Assembly: GCF_002013895.1 (NCBI RefSeq)
Contig: NZ_MAFQ01000009.1
Location: 239,279 to 303,278 of the forward strand
Direction of reading: 5' to 3'
Length of the DNA: 64,000 nt
DNA from: Mycobacteroides franklinii
GTDB taxonomy: Bacteria; Actinomycetota; Actinomycetes; Mycobacteriales; Mycobacteriaceae
The notes beneath the pieces are model-generated. The model worked only from the letters and a program-made list of their open reading frames with translations, was not told the origin of the DNA and ran no database searches. A program made the position numbers and the translations under genes. Numbering within the stretch: position 1 is the first letter of the stretch; every line of letters begins with the position of its first letter. Of the stretch, positions 44,794 to 54,810 are shown in pieces.

Positions 44794-46311
44794 TCATCGG
44801 CTGCTACCGCCCTCTTCTTTGGTGTTGAGAACATTGACGCCACGGAACAGTGCCGACGGGCAGCCATGACTTACCGCCGCGACCTGGCCGGGCTGGGCCT
44901 TACCGCAGTTGAAGGCGCCGCCCAGACGCCAGGTGGATTGCCCGCCAACGGCTTCCATCGACCCCCAGAAATCGGTGGTGGTGGCCTGGTAGGCGACATC
45001 GCGCAGCTGCCCGTCCAGCTTGCCGCCGCGGATACGGTAGAACCGCTGCCCGGTGAACTGGAAGTTGTAGCGCTGCATATCGATTGACCATGACTTGTCG
45101 CCCACGATGTAGATGCCGTCCTCCACCCCGGAGATCAGATCGGAGGTCGAGCGCTCATCCGGCGAGGCCTGCAGCGACACATTGGCCATCCGCTGAATGG
45201 GCACGTGATGCGGCGAGTCCGCGTACGAGCATCCGTTGGAACGTTCCTGGCCGAGGCGGGGCGCGAACACCCGATCCAGCTGGTAGCCGACGAAGATGCC
45301 ATCGCGCACCAGATCCCAACGCTGCGAGGCCACACCCTCGTCGTCGTATCCGACTGACGCCAGACCGTGCACCTCGTTGCGGTCGGCGGTCACGTTCATG
45401 ACGGGTGAGCCGTACTTCATGGTGCCGAGCTTGTCGGGCGTGGCGAACGAGGTGCCCGCATAGGCGGCCTCGTAGCCGATGGCCCTGTCGTATTCGGTGG
45501 CGTGACCGATCGACTCGTGAATGGTCAGCCACAGGTTGGTCGGGTCGATCACCAGGTCAGTGGTACCGGCGACCACGCCGGGTGCCTTGACCTTCTCGGT
45601 GAGCAGCTCCGGGATCTCACGCAGCTCGGTGCTCCAGTCCCACACCCCGTCGCCGCCGACGGCCTCCCAGCCGCGTCCCATCGGCGGGGCCAGAGTACGC
45701 ATGGTTTCGAAGGATCCGGTGGCGGCGTCGACGGCGATGGCGTCCAGCTGCGACATGACCCGCACCCGCTGCTGGGTGATCGACGAGCCGAAGGTGTCGG
45801 CGTAGAAGGTCTGCTCCTTGACCGCCGTCAGCGAGGCCGAGGCGTGATCCACCCCGTCGGAGGCCAGCAACCGCGCCGAATACTCCTGCAGCACCGCGAT
45901 CTTCTCCACCTGCGGCACTCGGAACGGATCGATCTCGTACTCGGACACCCAGTGGGCGTCGGCGTAGACGGGCTCATCGGCCAGCTCGACGCGCTCGCGG
46001 TTCAGGCTGCGCAGCCCGCGTGCGACCGCCACGGCCCGGCGCGCGGTCTCGGCGGCGGCCGTCGTATCGAGTTGGACGTGGGAGGCGAATCCCCAGGTGC
46101 CGTCGACAATCACCCGTACCGCCACACCGATGGTGCGTCCGGAGACGGCAGTCTCGACCTGCTCGTCGCGCAGCATCAGCTCCTCGTTGACGAGCCGATG
46201 GATGCGCAAGTCGGCATAGCTGGCACCGGCGGCGCGCGCCGCGCTCAACGCGGCGTCGGCGAGTTCGGCGCGGGGCAGCGCCAGGAAATCGGAATCTACG
46301 GACCGAGTCAC
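44794..46311 (-). CDS. tldD: TldD-family metalloprotease
   Basis: This is the catalytic subunit of the TldD/TldE protease. The zinc motif HESIGHATE (HExxxH) is complete, and the family end motif with WRLGGAFNCGKAQPGQ binds the metal region. I take GTG 46311 as start (VTRSVDSDFLALPRAELADAA), which matches M. tuberculosis Rv2315c; an ATG at 46338 is also in frame. It is divergent from the uspA gene across about 40 bp, as in M. tuberculosis. Confidence 0.92.
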   Translation of the reverse strand: MTRSVDSDFLALPRAELADAALSAARAAGASYADLRIHRLVNEELMLRDEQVETAVSGRTIGVAVRVIVDGTWGFASHVQLDTTAAAETARRAVAVARGLRSLNRERVELADEPVYADAHWVSEYEIDPFRVPQVEKIAVLQEYSARLLASDGVDHASASLTAVKEQTFYADTFGSSITQQRVRVMSQLDAIAVDAATGSFETMRTLAPPMGRGWEAVGGDGVWDWSTELREIPELLTEKVKAPGVVAGTTDLVIDPTNLWLTIHESIGHATEYDRAIGYEAAYAGTSFATPDKLGTMKYGSPVMNVTADRNEVHGLASVGYDDEGVASQRWDLVRDGIFVGYQLDRVFAPRLGQERSNGCSYADSPHHVPIQRMANVSLQASPDERSTSDLISGVEDGIYIVGDKSWSIDMQRYNFQFTGQRFYRIRGGKLDGQLRDVAYQATTTDFWGSMEAVGGQSTWRLGGAFNCGKAQPGQVAAVSHGCPSALFRGVNVLNTKEEGGSSR

Positions 46312-46352
46312 GTGCCCAACGCTACCGGCGACGTCCACGGTTTAATGTTCCA

Positions 46353-47219
46353 GTGCAACGCTCCCGGCAGACAGCGCTGGGCTACGGGCTGCTTGCCCCG
46401 AGCCTGTTCGGGGTGGCGGCGTTTCTGCTGCTGCCCATCCTGGTGGTGGTGTGGCTGAGCCTGTGCCGCTGGGATCTGTTGGGCCCCATCGAATTCGTCG
46501 GCCTGGACAACTGGCGTTCGATATTCACCGACGGCGCCTTCGGCCATTCCCTGCTGGTGACGCTGATCTTCGTGGCGCTGGTGATTCCGACGCAGACCCT
46601 CCTCGGACTGGGCGCGGCGACACTGTTGGTGCGTGGACTGCCGGGCACCGTGCTGTTCCGCACCATCTACGTGATCCCGTGGATCTGCGCGCCGCTGGCC
46701 ATCGGTGTGCTGTGGCATTGGATGCTGGCGCCCACCGATGGCGCCGTCAATGCACTGCTAGGGCAACGCATCGAGTGGCTCACCGACCCCTCGCTGGCGC
46801 TGCCGGTGGTGGCGGCGGTGAGCGTGTGGACCAACGTCGGCTACGTGGCGCTGTTCTTCATGGCCGGCCTGCTGGCCATTCCCGGTGACGTGCACAACGC
46901 GGCACGGGTGGACGGTGCGACGCCCTGGCAGCGGTTCCGCCGCATCACCCTGCCGATGCTGCGGCCCACCTTCTTCTTCGTGCTCGTGACCGGGGTGGTG
47001 AGCGCCGTGCAGACCTTCGACACCGTCTACGCCCTGACAAGCGGTGGCCCGCAGAACCGCACCGACTTGGCGGCGCACCGCGTGTACGCCGAGGCATTCG
47101 AGTCGGCTCACGTTGGGCGCTCGGCGGCGATGTCGCTGATTCTGTTTCTGATCCTGGTTGTCATCACGGTTGTTCAGCACCGCTACTTCCGGACGCGGGT
47201 GAGCTATGACCTGGTCTAG
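46353..47219 (+). CDS. uspA: Sugar ABC transporter permease UspA
   Basis: This 288-residue MalF-type permease has six predicted helices and the coupling EAA-like loop (AARVDGATPWQRFRRITLPMLRP), about 85 residues before the end. It starts with GTG 46353. With uspB and uspC it matches M. tuberculosis Rv2316-Rv2318, an importer of amino sugars. In this window a 101-residue antisense gene separates it from uspB, unlike the usual tight order. No ATPase is encoded in the operon; it is probably supplied by a shared MsiK-like protein. Confidence 0.9.
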   Translation: MQRSRQTALGYGLLAPSLFGVAAFLLLPILVVVWLSLCRWDLLGPIEFVGLDNWRSIFTDGAFGHSLLVTLIFVALVIPTQTLLGLGAATLLVRGLPGTVLFRTIYVIPWICAPLAIGVLWHWMLAPTDGAVNALLGQRIEWLTDPSLALPVVAAVSVWTNVGYVALFFMAGLLAIPGDVHNAARVDGATPWQRFRRITLPMLRPTFFFVLVTGVVSAVQTFDTVYALTSGGPQNRTDLAAHRVYAEAFESAHVGRSAAMSLILFLILVVITVVQHRYFRTRVSYDLV

Positions 47220-47228
47220 GAAGGCGTA

Positions 47229-47534
47229 TCAGGCTCCGTGCCGCAGCTTGCTCACGAGCACGAACAGCGCAATCACGATCAAGAAGCCATACAGGCTGAA
47301 GCGACGCCATGGGTTCGGCTGCAATGAGCGACCAGCGAGAATCTCGTCTGCCTGCTCCTGGGCGATCGGAGCGGCAGCCCAGCCGTGCTCGGTCAGCGTG
47401 AGTAGAGAGTAGCTCCCACCGAATGTCACCGAGAAAACGAAGAACAAGTGAAAGTAGCGGTACGCGAATGACAGCACTTGTGTCGGCGACAGCTCGAGCT
47501 GTTTCGAGCGCCCACCCCACCCCCAGAACAACAT
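47229..47534 (-). CDS. Antisense 101-residue membrane protein between uspA and uspB
   Basis: Opposite in strand to its neighbours, this gene would encode a protein with two hydrophobic segments (residues 20-46, SFAYRYFHLFFVFSVTF; 79-96, FSLYGFLIVIALFVLVS) and a charged middle. It begins at ATG 47534, 17 bp from the uspB start on the other strand, and ends 10 bp after the uspA stop. I do not recognise the family. Its place splits an operon that is contiguous in M. tuberculosis, so it is probably an insertion. Confidence 0.6.
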   Translation of the reverse strand: MLFWGWGGRSKQLELSPTQVLSFAYRYFHLFFVFSVTFGGSYSLLTLTEHGWAAAPIAQEQADEILAGRSLQPNPWRRFSLYGFLIVIALFVLVSKLRHGA

Positions 47535-47550
47535 CGGAAATCCCCTCCAT

Positions 47551-48429
47551 ATGAGGCCAACAGGAATGTCGGCGACGAGAGCGTATCACCGTCCCCGCGC
47601 CTTAGCAGTGCTCGGGAACGGCTCTCGAAACATGGCAGCATATTTGCTGCTGATAGCCGGCGCAGCCATCACTCTCACTCCGTTTGTGTTCGCCCTGTCG
47701 GCATCATGGAAGACGACACGTCAGTTCTCTGCCGACTCTCCAATAGCGCCGCCGAATCCGTTCACACTCGCCAACTACACGGGGCTAGCCGATGCCGGAT
47801 TCGAACGGGCCGCGCTGGTGACCGTGTTGATGACGGCGATTATCGTGATCGGCCAGCTGACCTTCTCGGTGCTGGCCGCGTATGCCTTTGCGCGGCTGCA
47901 GTTTCCCGGCCGCGACGGACTGTTCTGGGTGTACCTGGCGACGCTGATGATTCCGGCGACGGTGACCGTGGTGCCGATGTACTTGATGCTGACGCAGATC
48001 GGGCTGAGGAACACGTTCTGGGCGTTGGTCATCCCGTTCATGTTCGGATCGCCCTATGCGATCTTCTTGCTACGTGAGCATTTCCGCACCATCCCCGACG
48101 ACCTGATCCGCGCGGCCCGCCTGGACGGTGCCAACACCCTCGACATCCTGTGGCATGTGGTGGTGCCCGTGAGCCGGCCGATCCTCATCACGTTGACCCT
48201 CATCACCGTGGTGTCGCAGTGGAACAACTTCATGTGGCCGTTGGTGATCACCAGCGGCGGCAACTGGCGGGTGCTGACCGTCGCGACCGCCGGGCTGCAG
48301 TCTCAGTTCAACGCGCAGTGGCCCATCGTCATGGCTGCCACCACCGTGGCGATCGTGCCGCTGGTGATCCTGTTCGTGGTGTTCCAGAAATACATCGTCC
48401 GCTCCATCACCCTGAGCGGACTCAAGTGA
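47551..48429 (+). CDS. uspB: Sugar ABC transporter permease UspB
   Basis: The 292-residue MalG-type permease has six helices and the EAA-like coupling loop AARLDGANTLDILWHVVVPVSRP near residue 190. Signature ends TLSGLK are typical of MalG. It pairs with UspA to form the channel. Start is ATG 47551, or 47566 or 47632 further in; the first hydrophobic helix begins at residue 28. The stop overlaps uspC by one base (TGATG), so these two are coupled. Because the antisense gene interrupts the operon, uspB may need its own promoter. Confidence 0.88.
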   Translation: MRPTGMSATRAYHRPRALAVLGNGSRNMAAYLLLIAGAAITLTPFVFALSASWKTTRQFSADSPIAPPNPFTLANYTGLADAGFERAALVTVLMTAIIVIGQLTFSVLAAYAFARLQFPGRDGLFWVYLATLMIPATVTVVPMYLMLTQIGLRNTFWALVIPFMFGSPYAIFLLREHFRTIPDDLIRAARLDGANTLDILWHVVVPVSRPILITLTLITVVSQWNNFMWPLVITSGGNWRVLTVATAGLQSQFNAQWPIVMAATTVAIVPLVILFVVFQKYIVRSITLSGLK

Positions 48430-49691
48430 TGAAGGCGTCCACCCGCGCGGCCCTGACCCTCGGATTGATCACGCTGCTGCTATTCGGCGTTGCGACGTGG
48501 CTCGGCATTCCGAAGAATCCGCACGGCAAAACGGTGGTCACCGTTCGGGTCTGGGATCAGCAGGTGGCCGAGGCGTACCGCAGCTCGTTCGACGAGTTCA
48601 GCCGGCGCAATCCGCAGATCCAGGTAGCCGTCACCGTGACGTCGTACGCGAGTTACTTCAACAGCCTGCGTACCGATGTGGCCGGGCACGGCGCGGACGA
48701 TATCTTCTGGCTCAGTAACGCCTATCTGTCCGACTACGCCGATACCGGGAACCTCGTCCCGGTGAAACCGCAGGCGGACTGGGACCCGTCCGTCGTCGCG
48801 CAGTTCACCCGGGGCGGCAAGCTGTGGGGCGTGCCGCAGCTCAGTGACGCTGGGATTGCCCTGTACTACAACAAGAGTCTGCTCGACGACGCCCAGGTGG
48901 ACCCGGCTGAGCTGTCCGAACTTCGCTGGGACCCCGATCCCGGGGTCGACACCCTGCGCCCCATGCTGCACCGGCTCACCGGGCCCGGCCATTGGGGGTA
49001 TAACGCCGCCAACGACTTACAAGGCATCTACCTGAACTACCTCGGGTCGGCGGGTGCGATATTCCAGGCTGACAACAAGTTCGCCTTCGCCAATCCCCGG
49101 GCCGAGATGGCGTTCCGGTACCTGGTGGATCTCATCAACATCGACAAGGTGGCACCCTCGGCCGCCGACACCAATGACAACAACGACTTCTCCCGCAACC
49201 AGTTTCTGCAGGGGCGGATGGCGCTGTTCCAATCGGGCACCTACAACCTGGCACAGATCGAAGCGAACGCCACCTTCCCCTGGGGAGTCGCCATGATGCC
49301 GGCAGGCCCGGAGGGCAGGGTCAGTGTCACCAACGGGATTGTGGCCGCCGCGAATTCGTCGTCGCCCCATCCGGATGAGACGCAGAAGGTGCTGGCCTGG
49401 ATGGGCAGCGCCGACGGGAACTCCTTCCTGGGCCGCAGCGGCTCGGCGATCCCCGCCGTGCTTACCGCGCGTGCGCCGTACTTTCAGCACTGGGCGGGCA
49501 AGGGCGTCGACGTCGCACAGTTCTTCGAGGTGCTCAACGGCCAGCAGATCTCCGCCCCAGGCGGGCAGGGTTTCGGGGCCGGATTCGCGGCGCTGAAGCC
49601 GTATTTCGCCGAGATGTTCCTGGGGCGTCTTGATGTGCACACCGCGTTGCAGCAGGCGCAGCGGGCGGCCAATAAGGCTATTGAGCGGTAG
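48429..49691 (+). CDS. uspC: Sugar-binding lipoprotein or membrane-anchored protein UspC
   Basis: This is the extracytoplasmic solute-binding protein (420 residues) of the importer, of cluster 1/family 1 type, as in M. tuberculosis UspC that binds amino sugars. An N-terminal hydrophobic helix (residues 10-25, LTLGLITLLLFGVATW) acts as an anchor; no lipobox cysteine is present. The two lobes are visible, with the ligand-linked Trp/Asp segments (VWDQQVAEAYRS, DIFWLSNAYLSD, GVPQLSDAG). It is the last gene of the operon, followed by a 70-bp gap. Confidence 0.9.
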   Translation: MKASTRAALTLGLITLLLFGVATWLGIPKNPHGKTVVTVRVWDQQVAEAYRSSFDEFSRRNPQIQVAVTVTSYASYFNSLRTDVAGHGADDIFWLSNAYLSDYADTGNLVPVKPQADWDPSVVAQFTRGGKLWGVPQLSDAGIALYYNKSLLDDAQVDPAELSELRWDPDPGVDTLRPMLHRLTGPGHWGYNAANDLQGIYLNYLGSAGAIFQADNKFAFANPRAEMAFRYLVDLINIDKVAPSAADTNDNNDFSRNQFLQGRMALFQSGTYNLAQIEANATFPWGVAMMPAGPEGRVSVTNGIVAAANSSSPHPDETQKVLAWMGSADGNSFLGRSGSAIPAVLTARAPYFQHWAGKGVDVAQFFEVLNGQQISAPGGQGFGAGFAALKPYFAEMFLGRLDVHTALQQAQRAANKAIER

Positions 49692-49761
49692 TTCCGCGCC
49701 GGAGCGGCGTCAAGAGCTTGTTCAGCTGAGCAAAACGGCGAACTAAGGAGCATACGCAAAC

Positions 49762-50001
49762 GTGGATGAGAGCGAGAAGTCGAGAAGCGTTCCTCGTGAA
49801 CCGTTTTCGGCCGAGCAGATACGCAAGGCTGCAGCCCCTCAGTCAATTCCTAATACGCCACGGGAGCAAAAAGCCGATATCCCCTGGTGGCATCGGCTAC
49901 TCAAGGGGGCCGCATGGCTCACTTGGTTCATCGGTCCTGCCGCGCCACCGCCATCCACGCTAGAAGATATGCACAACCAGAAGAAGCGGAACAACCCTTG
50001 A
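49762..50001 (+). CDS. Hypothetical small hydrophilic protein
   Basis: From GTG 49762 the 79-residue product has a charged N-terminus, a short hydrophobic Trp-rich stretch (WWHRLLKGAAWLTWFIGP) and a basic tail. No family is recognised. Its stop overlaps a further in-frame ATG at 50001 that opens a weak ORF (MNTYMASLLLGLGLDLFII) running into the convergent ECF gene. A chance ORF cannot be excluded. Confidence 0.4.
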   Translation: MDESEKSRSVPREPFSAEQIRKAAAPQSIPNTPREQKADIPWWHRLLKGAAWLTWFIGPAAPPPSTLEDMHNQKKRNNP

Positions 50002-50088
50002 TGAACACCTACATGGCATCGCTGCTACTCGGGCTCGGCCTGGACCTGTTTATTATCTGGTCGACCACCGTTGTTCCGGCACGTTTGG

Positions 50089-50895
50089 CTACAGCACCTC
50101 GAACAATACGACGGCCGTGCCCACGGCAATCACCAAAGACAACGCAATGGCGTCCCGTAGGCCGGGCCGGGCCGGATGCGCCGCAATCTGTCCGGTGCCG
50201 CCGCGCGCGGTGATGGCATCGCCCATCTCCGAGGCACGTCGCAGCGCTGCGGTGATGGCCGCGGTGAGCAAGTCGACCACCTCCGTGATCCACCGAAACC
50301 CACGCCGGCCGTCACGCACCTGCGGCGGACGCAGCCTGCGGGCGGCGATGAGCATCCGGAATTCGTCGGAAAGCATGGGGAACGAGCGCAGTGCCAGCGC
50401 CAGGGTGGCCGCCCGCTCGTCGACAGGAATCCCGAGGACCTTCAAGGGCCGACCCAGCACCGCGACCGCGGGCGCGATCTCGGAAACGTTGGTGGTCCAC
50501 GACACCATGGCCCCCGTGCCGAGCAGCACCGCTGCGACCGCGGTCGTGCGGGCCACCGCAAGCACACCGTGGAATCCGATGGTGAGACCGCCGATATGCC
50601 AGAAGGGCGGACCGCCACTGAAGAACACCGTGAGGCTGCCACCGATCACCAACGCCACCAACCAGATCGGAATGGTGGGCACGGCACCGCGCGGGATACG
50701 TGCCAACCACGCGGTGAGAATCACCAGGGCCGCTACCGCGCCGATCGCCGTCCAGGTGGGGAACAACGTCAGCAGCACCGAGATAAGGAAGACCGCCAGA
50801 AGTTTGGTCCCGGCCCACAACTCGTGAATCGGTGAGGTGCCTGGCACCGGACGCAGCAGCACCACCGGACGACGCTGGGCACGTGTATTGGTCAT
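50089..50895 (-). CDS. ECF transporter transmembrane (T) component
   Basis: This 268-residue T component (CbiQ/EcfT family) has five or six helices and the typical two Arg-containing coupling helices in its cytoplasmic end (MLIAARRLR and [14 protein letters not shown]), which contact the ATPases. It resembles M. tuberculosis Rv2325c in order and neighbour. It starts at ATG 50895, overlapping the upstream gene by four bases. It works with the fused S and ATPase protein as a vitamin or metal importer; the solute is unknown. Confidence 0.88.
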   Translation of the reverse strand: MTNTRAQRRPVVLLRPVPGTSPIHELWAGTKLLAVFLISVLLTLFPTWTAIGAVAALVILTAWLARIPRGAVPTIPIWLVALVIGGSLTVFFSGGPPFWHIGGLTIGFHGVLAVARTTAVAAVLLGTGAMVSWTTNVSEIAPAVAVLGRPLKVLGIPVDERAATLALALRSFPMLSDEFRMLIAARRLRPPQVRDGRRGFRWITEVVDLLTAAITAALRRASEMGDAITARGGTGQIAAHPARPGLRDAIALSLVIAVGTAVVLFEVL

Positions 50896-52913
50896 GAGCG
50901 ACTCCCCGACCCCACCGATTCGGGCAGCAGCACGCCGGATTGCAGATGCACCGTGCGCGGGCACAGATCCTGCATGCCATCGAAGTCATGCGAGATGACC
51001 ACGACGGTGAGCCTGTCGCGTTCCCGCAGATCGATCAGCAGCCGCAACAGGCCCGCCTGTGATTCGGCATCCAGGCCCGCGAGCGGTTCATCGAGAATCA
51101 GGGCACGCGGCGAGCGGGCCAGCAGTCCGGCCAGTACCACCCGGCGCATCTGGCCCCCGCTGAGCTGGTCGATGGGACGCTTGGCGAGGTCCGCATCCAG
51201 TCCGACGCTGGCCAGGGTTCGCACCACTCGGTCGGTGTCACGACGAGAAAACCCTGCTGCCGAGGCAATTTCGTAGTCGACCCGGCTGCGCAGCAGCTGC
51301 AAACGGGCGGCCTGGAAGCTGATGGCCACTGCCCCCACCTGATCCGAAACAGGCTTGCCGTCCAGCAGGCACTGCCCGGTTGTCGGTTTGGTGAGCCCGG
51401 CGGCGATCCACGCGAACGTCGACTTGCCCGAGCCGTTACCGCCGTGGATGAGAACCCCGTCGCCCTCGTGCACGGTCAACGACACATCGCGCAATGCCGT
51501 TTTCGCCCAAGGTGTTCCACTGGCGTACTCGTGGCCTACGGAATCGAATTCCAGCACTACCGGGGACTCGGCATGGGGTAGTGCGGCTGTGGTGGTCGGC
51601 ACGGGCACGGTCTGGATCGCGGTGCGCGCCGTCTTGCCGTTGACCGTGCGCAAGGCGACCTCACGATCGGCGGCCGCGGCCTCGGACTGGAAATGCGTGA
51701 TGTGCACCAAAGACATTCGGTGCTGCGCGGTGAGCCGGGAGATCACCCCCAACAGATCCTGACGCCCTTGCGGATCCACCATGCTAGTGATCTCGTCGGC
51801 TACCAAAAGTGCGGGTTCGCGCGCCAGGGCCGAGGCCACCGCCAGGCGTTGCAGCTCGCCGCCGGAAAGGGAGGACGTGCTGTGATCACCCATGCCCTCA
51901 AGACCGACCTCGCGCAGCAGGCCGTCGATATCAACCTCGTGATCGGCGGGCAGACCCCACACCACGTCGTCGGCGACCTTGGTGCCCAGGACCTGACTTT
52001 CCGGGTGCTGCATGACGATTGCGGTGCCGCCGATGGCGCCAAGGCCCACCGAGCCCGGCCGCTCGATCTGCCCTGATGTCGGTTCACGACCGGCAAGGAT
52101 CCGCATCAACGTGCTCTTGCCGGAGCCGTTGGGGCCGGTGATGGCGACGTGCTCGCCGACCTCGATGTTCATGGAAAGCGGTGCCAGTGCATCGGATTCA
52201 CTGCGTGGATAGCGGAATCGCACATCGTGCAGCCGGGCCGGCACCGGGCCCACCGCCCCCGCCACCGGCGGCGGATCCAGCTGGTGCACATCCGGAATCA
52301 CCGCGAGGCGGCGGATCACCCGTGAAAGCACCCACCAGCCGAACATCGTATTCAACAGCACGAAGGTGAAGACGATGCCGGCGATGAACCACATCCAGTT
52401 ACGCATCGCGAAGTCGATGGCACTCGTCGCGTTGACACCCACGGCTTCGAGATGCGGGATGTTGCCGATCATCTTGAACAGACCCTCCAGCGAGGCGCGC
52501 AGCGCATCGAAGAGGAGGGTGCGCATCCGGTTCAGGAGCGTCAGCGCACCGACCGCCAGGGCCGCGATGATCGCGCTACAGATGACCCCGAGCACCGTCA
52601 GCAGGGGCATGCCGTGACCGCGGCGGCGCACCACACCGGTGAGCCCGCCGATATAGACGCACTGACACATCGCGATAAATCCGCCGAGCCCGGCCAGCAG
52701 GAAGGCAATGACTCCACCAGCCACGGCGGCGGCCAGCAGCACCCGCACGCGGTAGCGATAGCCCAGCAGACCCATGGGTACGGCGCCGAGCAGCTGCACG
52801 GCACCGAAGATCGGCAGGGTGATTCCGACGATGACCATGGCCGCGGTGAGCGCGGACATGACGGCGGCCTGAGCCAGTTCATCGGGCTTCAGGGGCACCC
52901 TGGTGAAATTCAC
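50892..52913 (-). CDS. Fused ECF S-component and two ATPases
   Basis: In this 673-residue protein, residues 1-205 are a membrane substrate-binding component (about six helices), and two ABC ATPase domains follow. Walker A motifs are GPNGSGKS at 260-267 and GGNGSGKS at 491-498. The signatures are LSGGELQR at 349-356 and LSGGQMRR in the second, with Asp/Glu-rich Walker B ([21 protein letters not shown]). The ATPase pair resembles EcfA/EcfA'. Most ECF systems encode these separately, but the fusion is also seen in M. tuberculosis Rv2326c. It overlaps the T component by four bases, so the two make a complete importer. Solute unknown. Confidence 0.88.
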   Translation of the reverse strand: MNFTRVPLKPDELAQAAVMSALTAAMVIVGITLPIFGAVQLLGAVPMGLLGYRYRVRVLLAAAVAGGVIAFLLAGLGGFIAMCQCVYIGGLTGVVRRRGHGMPLLTVLGVICSAIIAALAVGALTLLNRMRTLLFDALRASLEGLFKMIGNIPHLEAVGVNATSAIDFAMRNWMWFIAGIVFTFVLLNTMFGWWVLSRVIRRLAVIPDVHQLDPPPVAGAVGPVPARLHDVRFRYPRSESDALAPLSMNIEVGEHVAITGPNGSGKSTLMRILAGREPTSGQIERPGSVGLGAIGGTAIVMQHPESQVLGTKVADDVVWGLPADHEVDIDGLLREVGLEGMGDHSTSSLSGGELQRLAVASALAREPALLVADEITSMVDPQGRQDLLGVISRLTAQHRMSLVHITHFQSEAAAADREVALRTVNGKTARTAIQTVPVPTTTAALPHAESPVVLEFDSVGHEYASGTPWAKTALRDVSLTVHEGDGVLIHGGNGSGKSTFAWIAAGLTKPTTGQCLLDGKPVSDQVGAVAISFQAARLQLLRSRVDYEIASAAGFSRRDTDRVVRTLASVGLDADLAKRPIDQLSGGQMRRVVLAGLLARSPRALILDEPLAGLDAESQAGLLRLLIDLRERDRLTVVVISHDFDGMQDLCPRTVHLQSGVLLPESVGSGSRS

Positions 52914-52976
52914 TTCAACAATTCTGCCAGCACCTTTACGCGCTCTCAGGAAATTCTCAGCTTCGCGCGGCGGGCG

Positions 52977-53708
52977 CTAACTCACCGCGACGCCGATGAA
53001 ATGACCTATGACATAGGTGGCGCCGATAGCGACGAAACCAAACGCCAACTGCCGCAACGCGCTCAGCCACGATGGGCGCGCGGTAAAACTCCCCGCGACC
53101 CATCCGGCGATCAGCAGCCCCACGCCGCCACAGATCAGCCCGGCCATCAGTGATGCGAATCCCAGCAGGAAGGGAATCAGCGGAACCACCGCACCCACCG
53201 AGAACGTCACGAAGGAGGAAATGGCCGCCACCCACGGCGACGGGGTGTCGTTGGGATTGATGCCGAGCTCCCGGGTGAGGTGGATCGTCACCGCGGTGTT
53301 CTCGTCCTGATGAATCTCGTCGGCGGCGGCCGCCGCGGTCTGGGGCGAGAGACCGATATCGCCGAGCATGGCGATCAGCTCTTGTTTCTCGGCGTCGGGA
53401 TGCAGCTGGATGGCCCGACGCTCAACGCTCGCCTCATGCTCGATCTGCGAATTGGACGTCGATACCGACGTGAACTCCCCCAGTGCCATCGAGAACGCAC
53501 CCGCCACCAGACTGGCCGCCCCAGTCAGCACAATCGCGTGCGCGTCGAGCCCGCTGGCACCCACGCCGGCAACCAAAGCGGTGTTGGTTACCAGGCCGTC
53601 CATGGCGCCGAACGTGGCTGCACGCAACCATCCCCCGGACACGTCCGGGTGCGTGTGGTCAAATTCATGCGGTAGTTCGGCAGATCCCGTAGAGCCGTCG
53701 ATTGCCAC
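52977..53708 (-). CDS. VIT-family iron/manganese transporter
   Basis: This 243-residue protein belongs to the VIT1/CCC1 family that moves Fe(II) or Mn(II), often out of the cytosol. The N-terminus GGWLRAATFGAMDGLVTNTALVAG holds the family's Asp-containing first helix, and MALGEFTSVSTSNSQIEHE starts the cytoplasmic metal-binding helices with acidic residues. Three more helices follow at the end. It starts at ATG 53708 and is divergent from a lipoprotein gene. The metal cannot be fixed from sequence. Confidence 0.9.
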   Translation of the reverse strand: MAIDGSTGSAELPHEFDHTHPDVSGGWLRAATFGAMDGLVTNTALVAGVGASGLDAHAIVLTGAASLVAGAFSMALGEFTSVSTSNSQIEHEASVERRAIQLHPDAEKQELIAMLGDIGLSPQTAAAAADEIHQDENTAVTIHLTRELGINPNDTPSPWVAAISSFVTFSVGAVVPLIPFLLGFASLMAGLICGGVGLLIAGWVAGSFTARPSWLSALRQLAFGFVAIGATYVIGHFIGVAVS

Positions 53709-53767
53709 GATGATTGAATCTACTTCCAGGTTGCTGAAAACGCACTGCTCAGAGGGGAATTACCTAC

Positions 53768-54484
53768 ATGAATCGCTCATTGACTGTTTTCGGCACGGTG
53801 CTCGCGACCGGCGGGCTATTGCTGGCGTGTTCGAACAACGACAAGAAGGACGAGTCCGCGGGCACGTCGGGCAGCAGCAGCGCCACCAGCTCCGCGGCGG
53901 CAGCAAGCAGCTTCGACATCGCCAAGATCGACAGCATCAAGGATCAGTTCCCCGCCGGGTACACCGTCGAGGTACAGCCCAAGACCACGGTGACCCAGCA
54001 GATGCTCGATCAGATGAAGGGCATCTTCGATAAGGCCACCTTCACCCCGCAGGAGTGCGCCGACAAGATGCTGGGCGCCTTCCCGCAGGTGACCGGGACC
54101 TCGATGCAGGGCGTCACCGGCTCCAAGGGCGGCGCCGACCCCATGTCGAAGACCATGATCATCGCCGCGGCGATGGAGACGGTTAACGCGATTCCCGCGG
54201 ACACCACCGGCGGCGCGTGTGACAAGTTCACCCTGTCGATCGCCGGCATGGCAGAGGGCACCGGCGAGAAGATCGACGCGCCCGCCATCGACGGTGTGAA
54301 GACCACGGGCACCTCGACCAACATCAAGATCAGTGCGCCCGGCATGGAGAAGGAAATGGCACAGGTCGCCTATTCCGCTCAGCTGGACGAGCACCACGCC
54401 GTTTCGGTGTCAGGCATGGGGGATGTCGACCGCAACGACCTCTCCGATGTCTTCGTCAAGGCCGTCAACGCCGTTAAGGGATAG
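53768..54484 (+). CDS. Lipoprotein with DUF5642-like domain
   Basis: The 238-residue protein has a lipobox (LLLAC at 17-21) after a hydrophobic signal, a Ser/Ala-rich spacer (residues 25-48) and a domain with FPAGYTVEVQP and TPQECADKML segments like the DUF5642 family of mycobacterial lipoproteins. Function unknown. The ATG at 53768 follows GGGGAATTACC. The 3' end overlaps the next, convergent gene by 11 bp. Confidence 0.75.
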   Translation: MNRSLTVFGTVLATGGLLLACSNNDKKDESAGTSGSSSATSSAAAASSFDIAKIDSIKDQFPAGYTVEVQPKTTVTQQMLDQMKGIFDKATFTPQECADKMLGAFPQVTGTSMQGVTGSKGGADPMSKTMIIAAAMETVNAIPADTTGGACDKFTLSIAGMAEGTGEKIDAPAIDGVKTTGTSTNIKISAPGMEKEMAQVAYSAQLDEHHAVSVSGMGDVDRNDLSDVFVKAVNAVKG

Positions 54485-54740
54485 GGCGTATCGGGATGCC
54501 TGCTCCGGCTAGGGGCGGGTATCCCGGGCCTCCCCAGTACGCGCCGGGCGGGTAGTAGCCGTAGCCGTATCCCGCCGAGGCCGGCACACCCTCGCATCGG
54601 GTGGTGTATCCGGCGGTGGCGCAGACGGTCGCCTGGGCAGTGCCCGCAGACGGGGCGGACAGAACAAATGGCGCTGAAGCCAGAGCCCCGGCAATAAACA
54701 CGGAGCAGAGAATTCGCGCCACATTATGTGGTCGCTTCAT
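54474..54740 (-). CDS. Secreted Gly/Pro/Tyr-rich small protein
   Basis: The 88-residue product has a signal peptide (hydrophobic residues 9-25 with cleavage near APSAG or AQA) and a mature tail rich in Gly, Tyr and Pro (GYGYGYYPPGAYWGG). Two Cys (TVCATAGYTTRCEG) could pair. No domain is recognised. It overlaps the lipoprotein gene in convergent orientation. The ATG 54740 gives a plausible exported product. Confidence 0.55.
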   Translation of the reverse strand: MKRPHNVARILCSVFIAGALASAPFVLSAPSAGTAQATVCATAGYTTRCEGVPASAGYGYGYYPPGAYWGGPGYPPLAGAGIPIRPIP

Positions 54741-54810
54741 GCCTCCAGGATAGTCCTACTCCGCCTTGGGAATTACAGATCCGCGCGCCCCGGACGCAAT
54801 GTCGGTCGAA

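Noticed and set aside
50001..50213. A plus-strand frame starting MNTYMASLLLGLGLDLF, coupled to the 79-residue ORF upstream.
   Set aside because: It runs over 120 bases of the convergent ECF T-component gene, whose frame is much stronger, and its later part is Arg/Pro-rich shadow sequence. Only the start overlap supports it.
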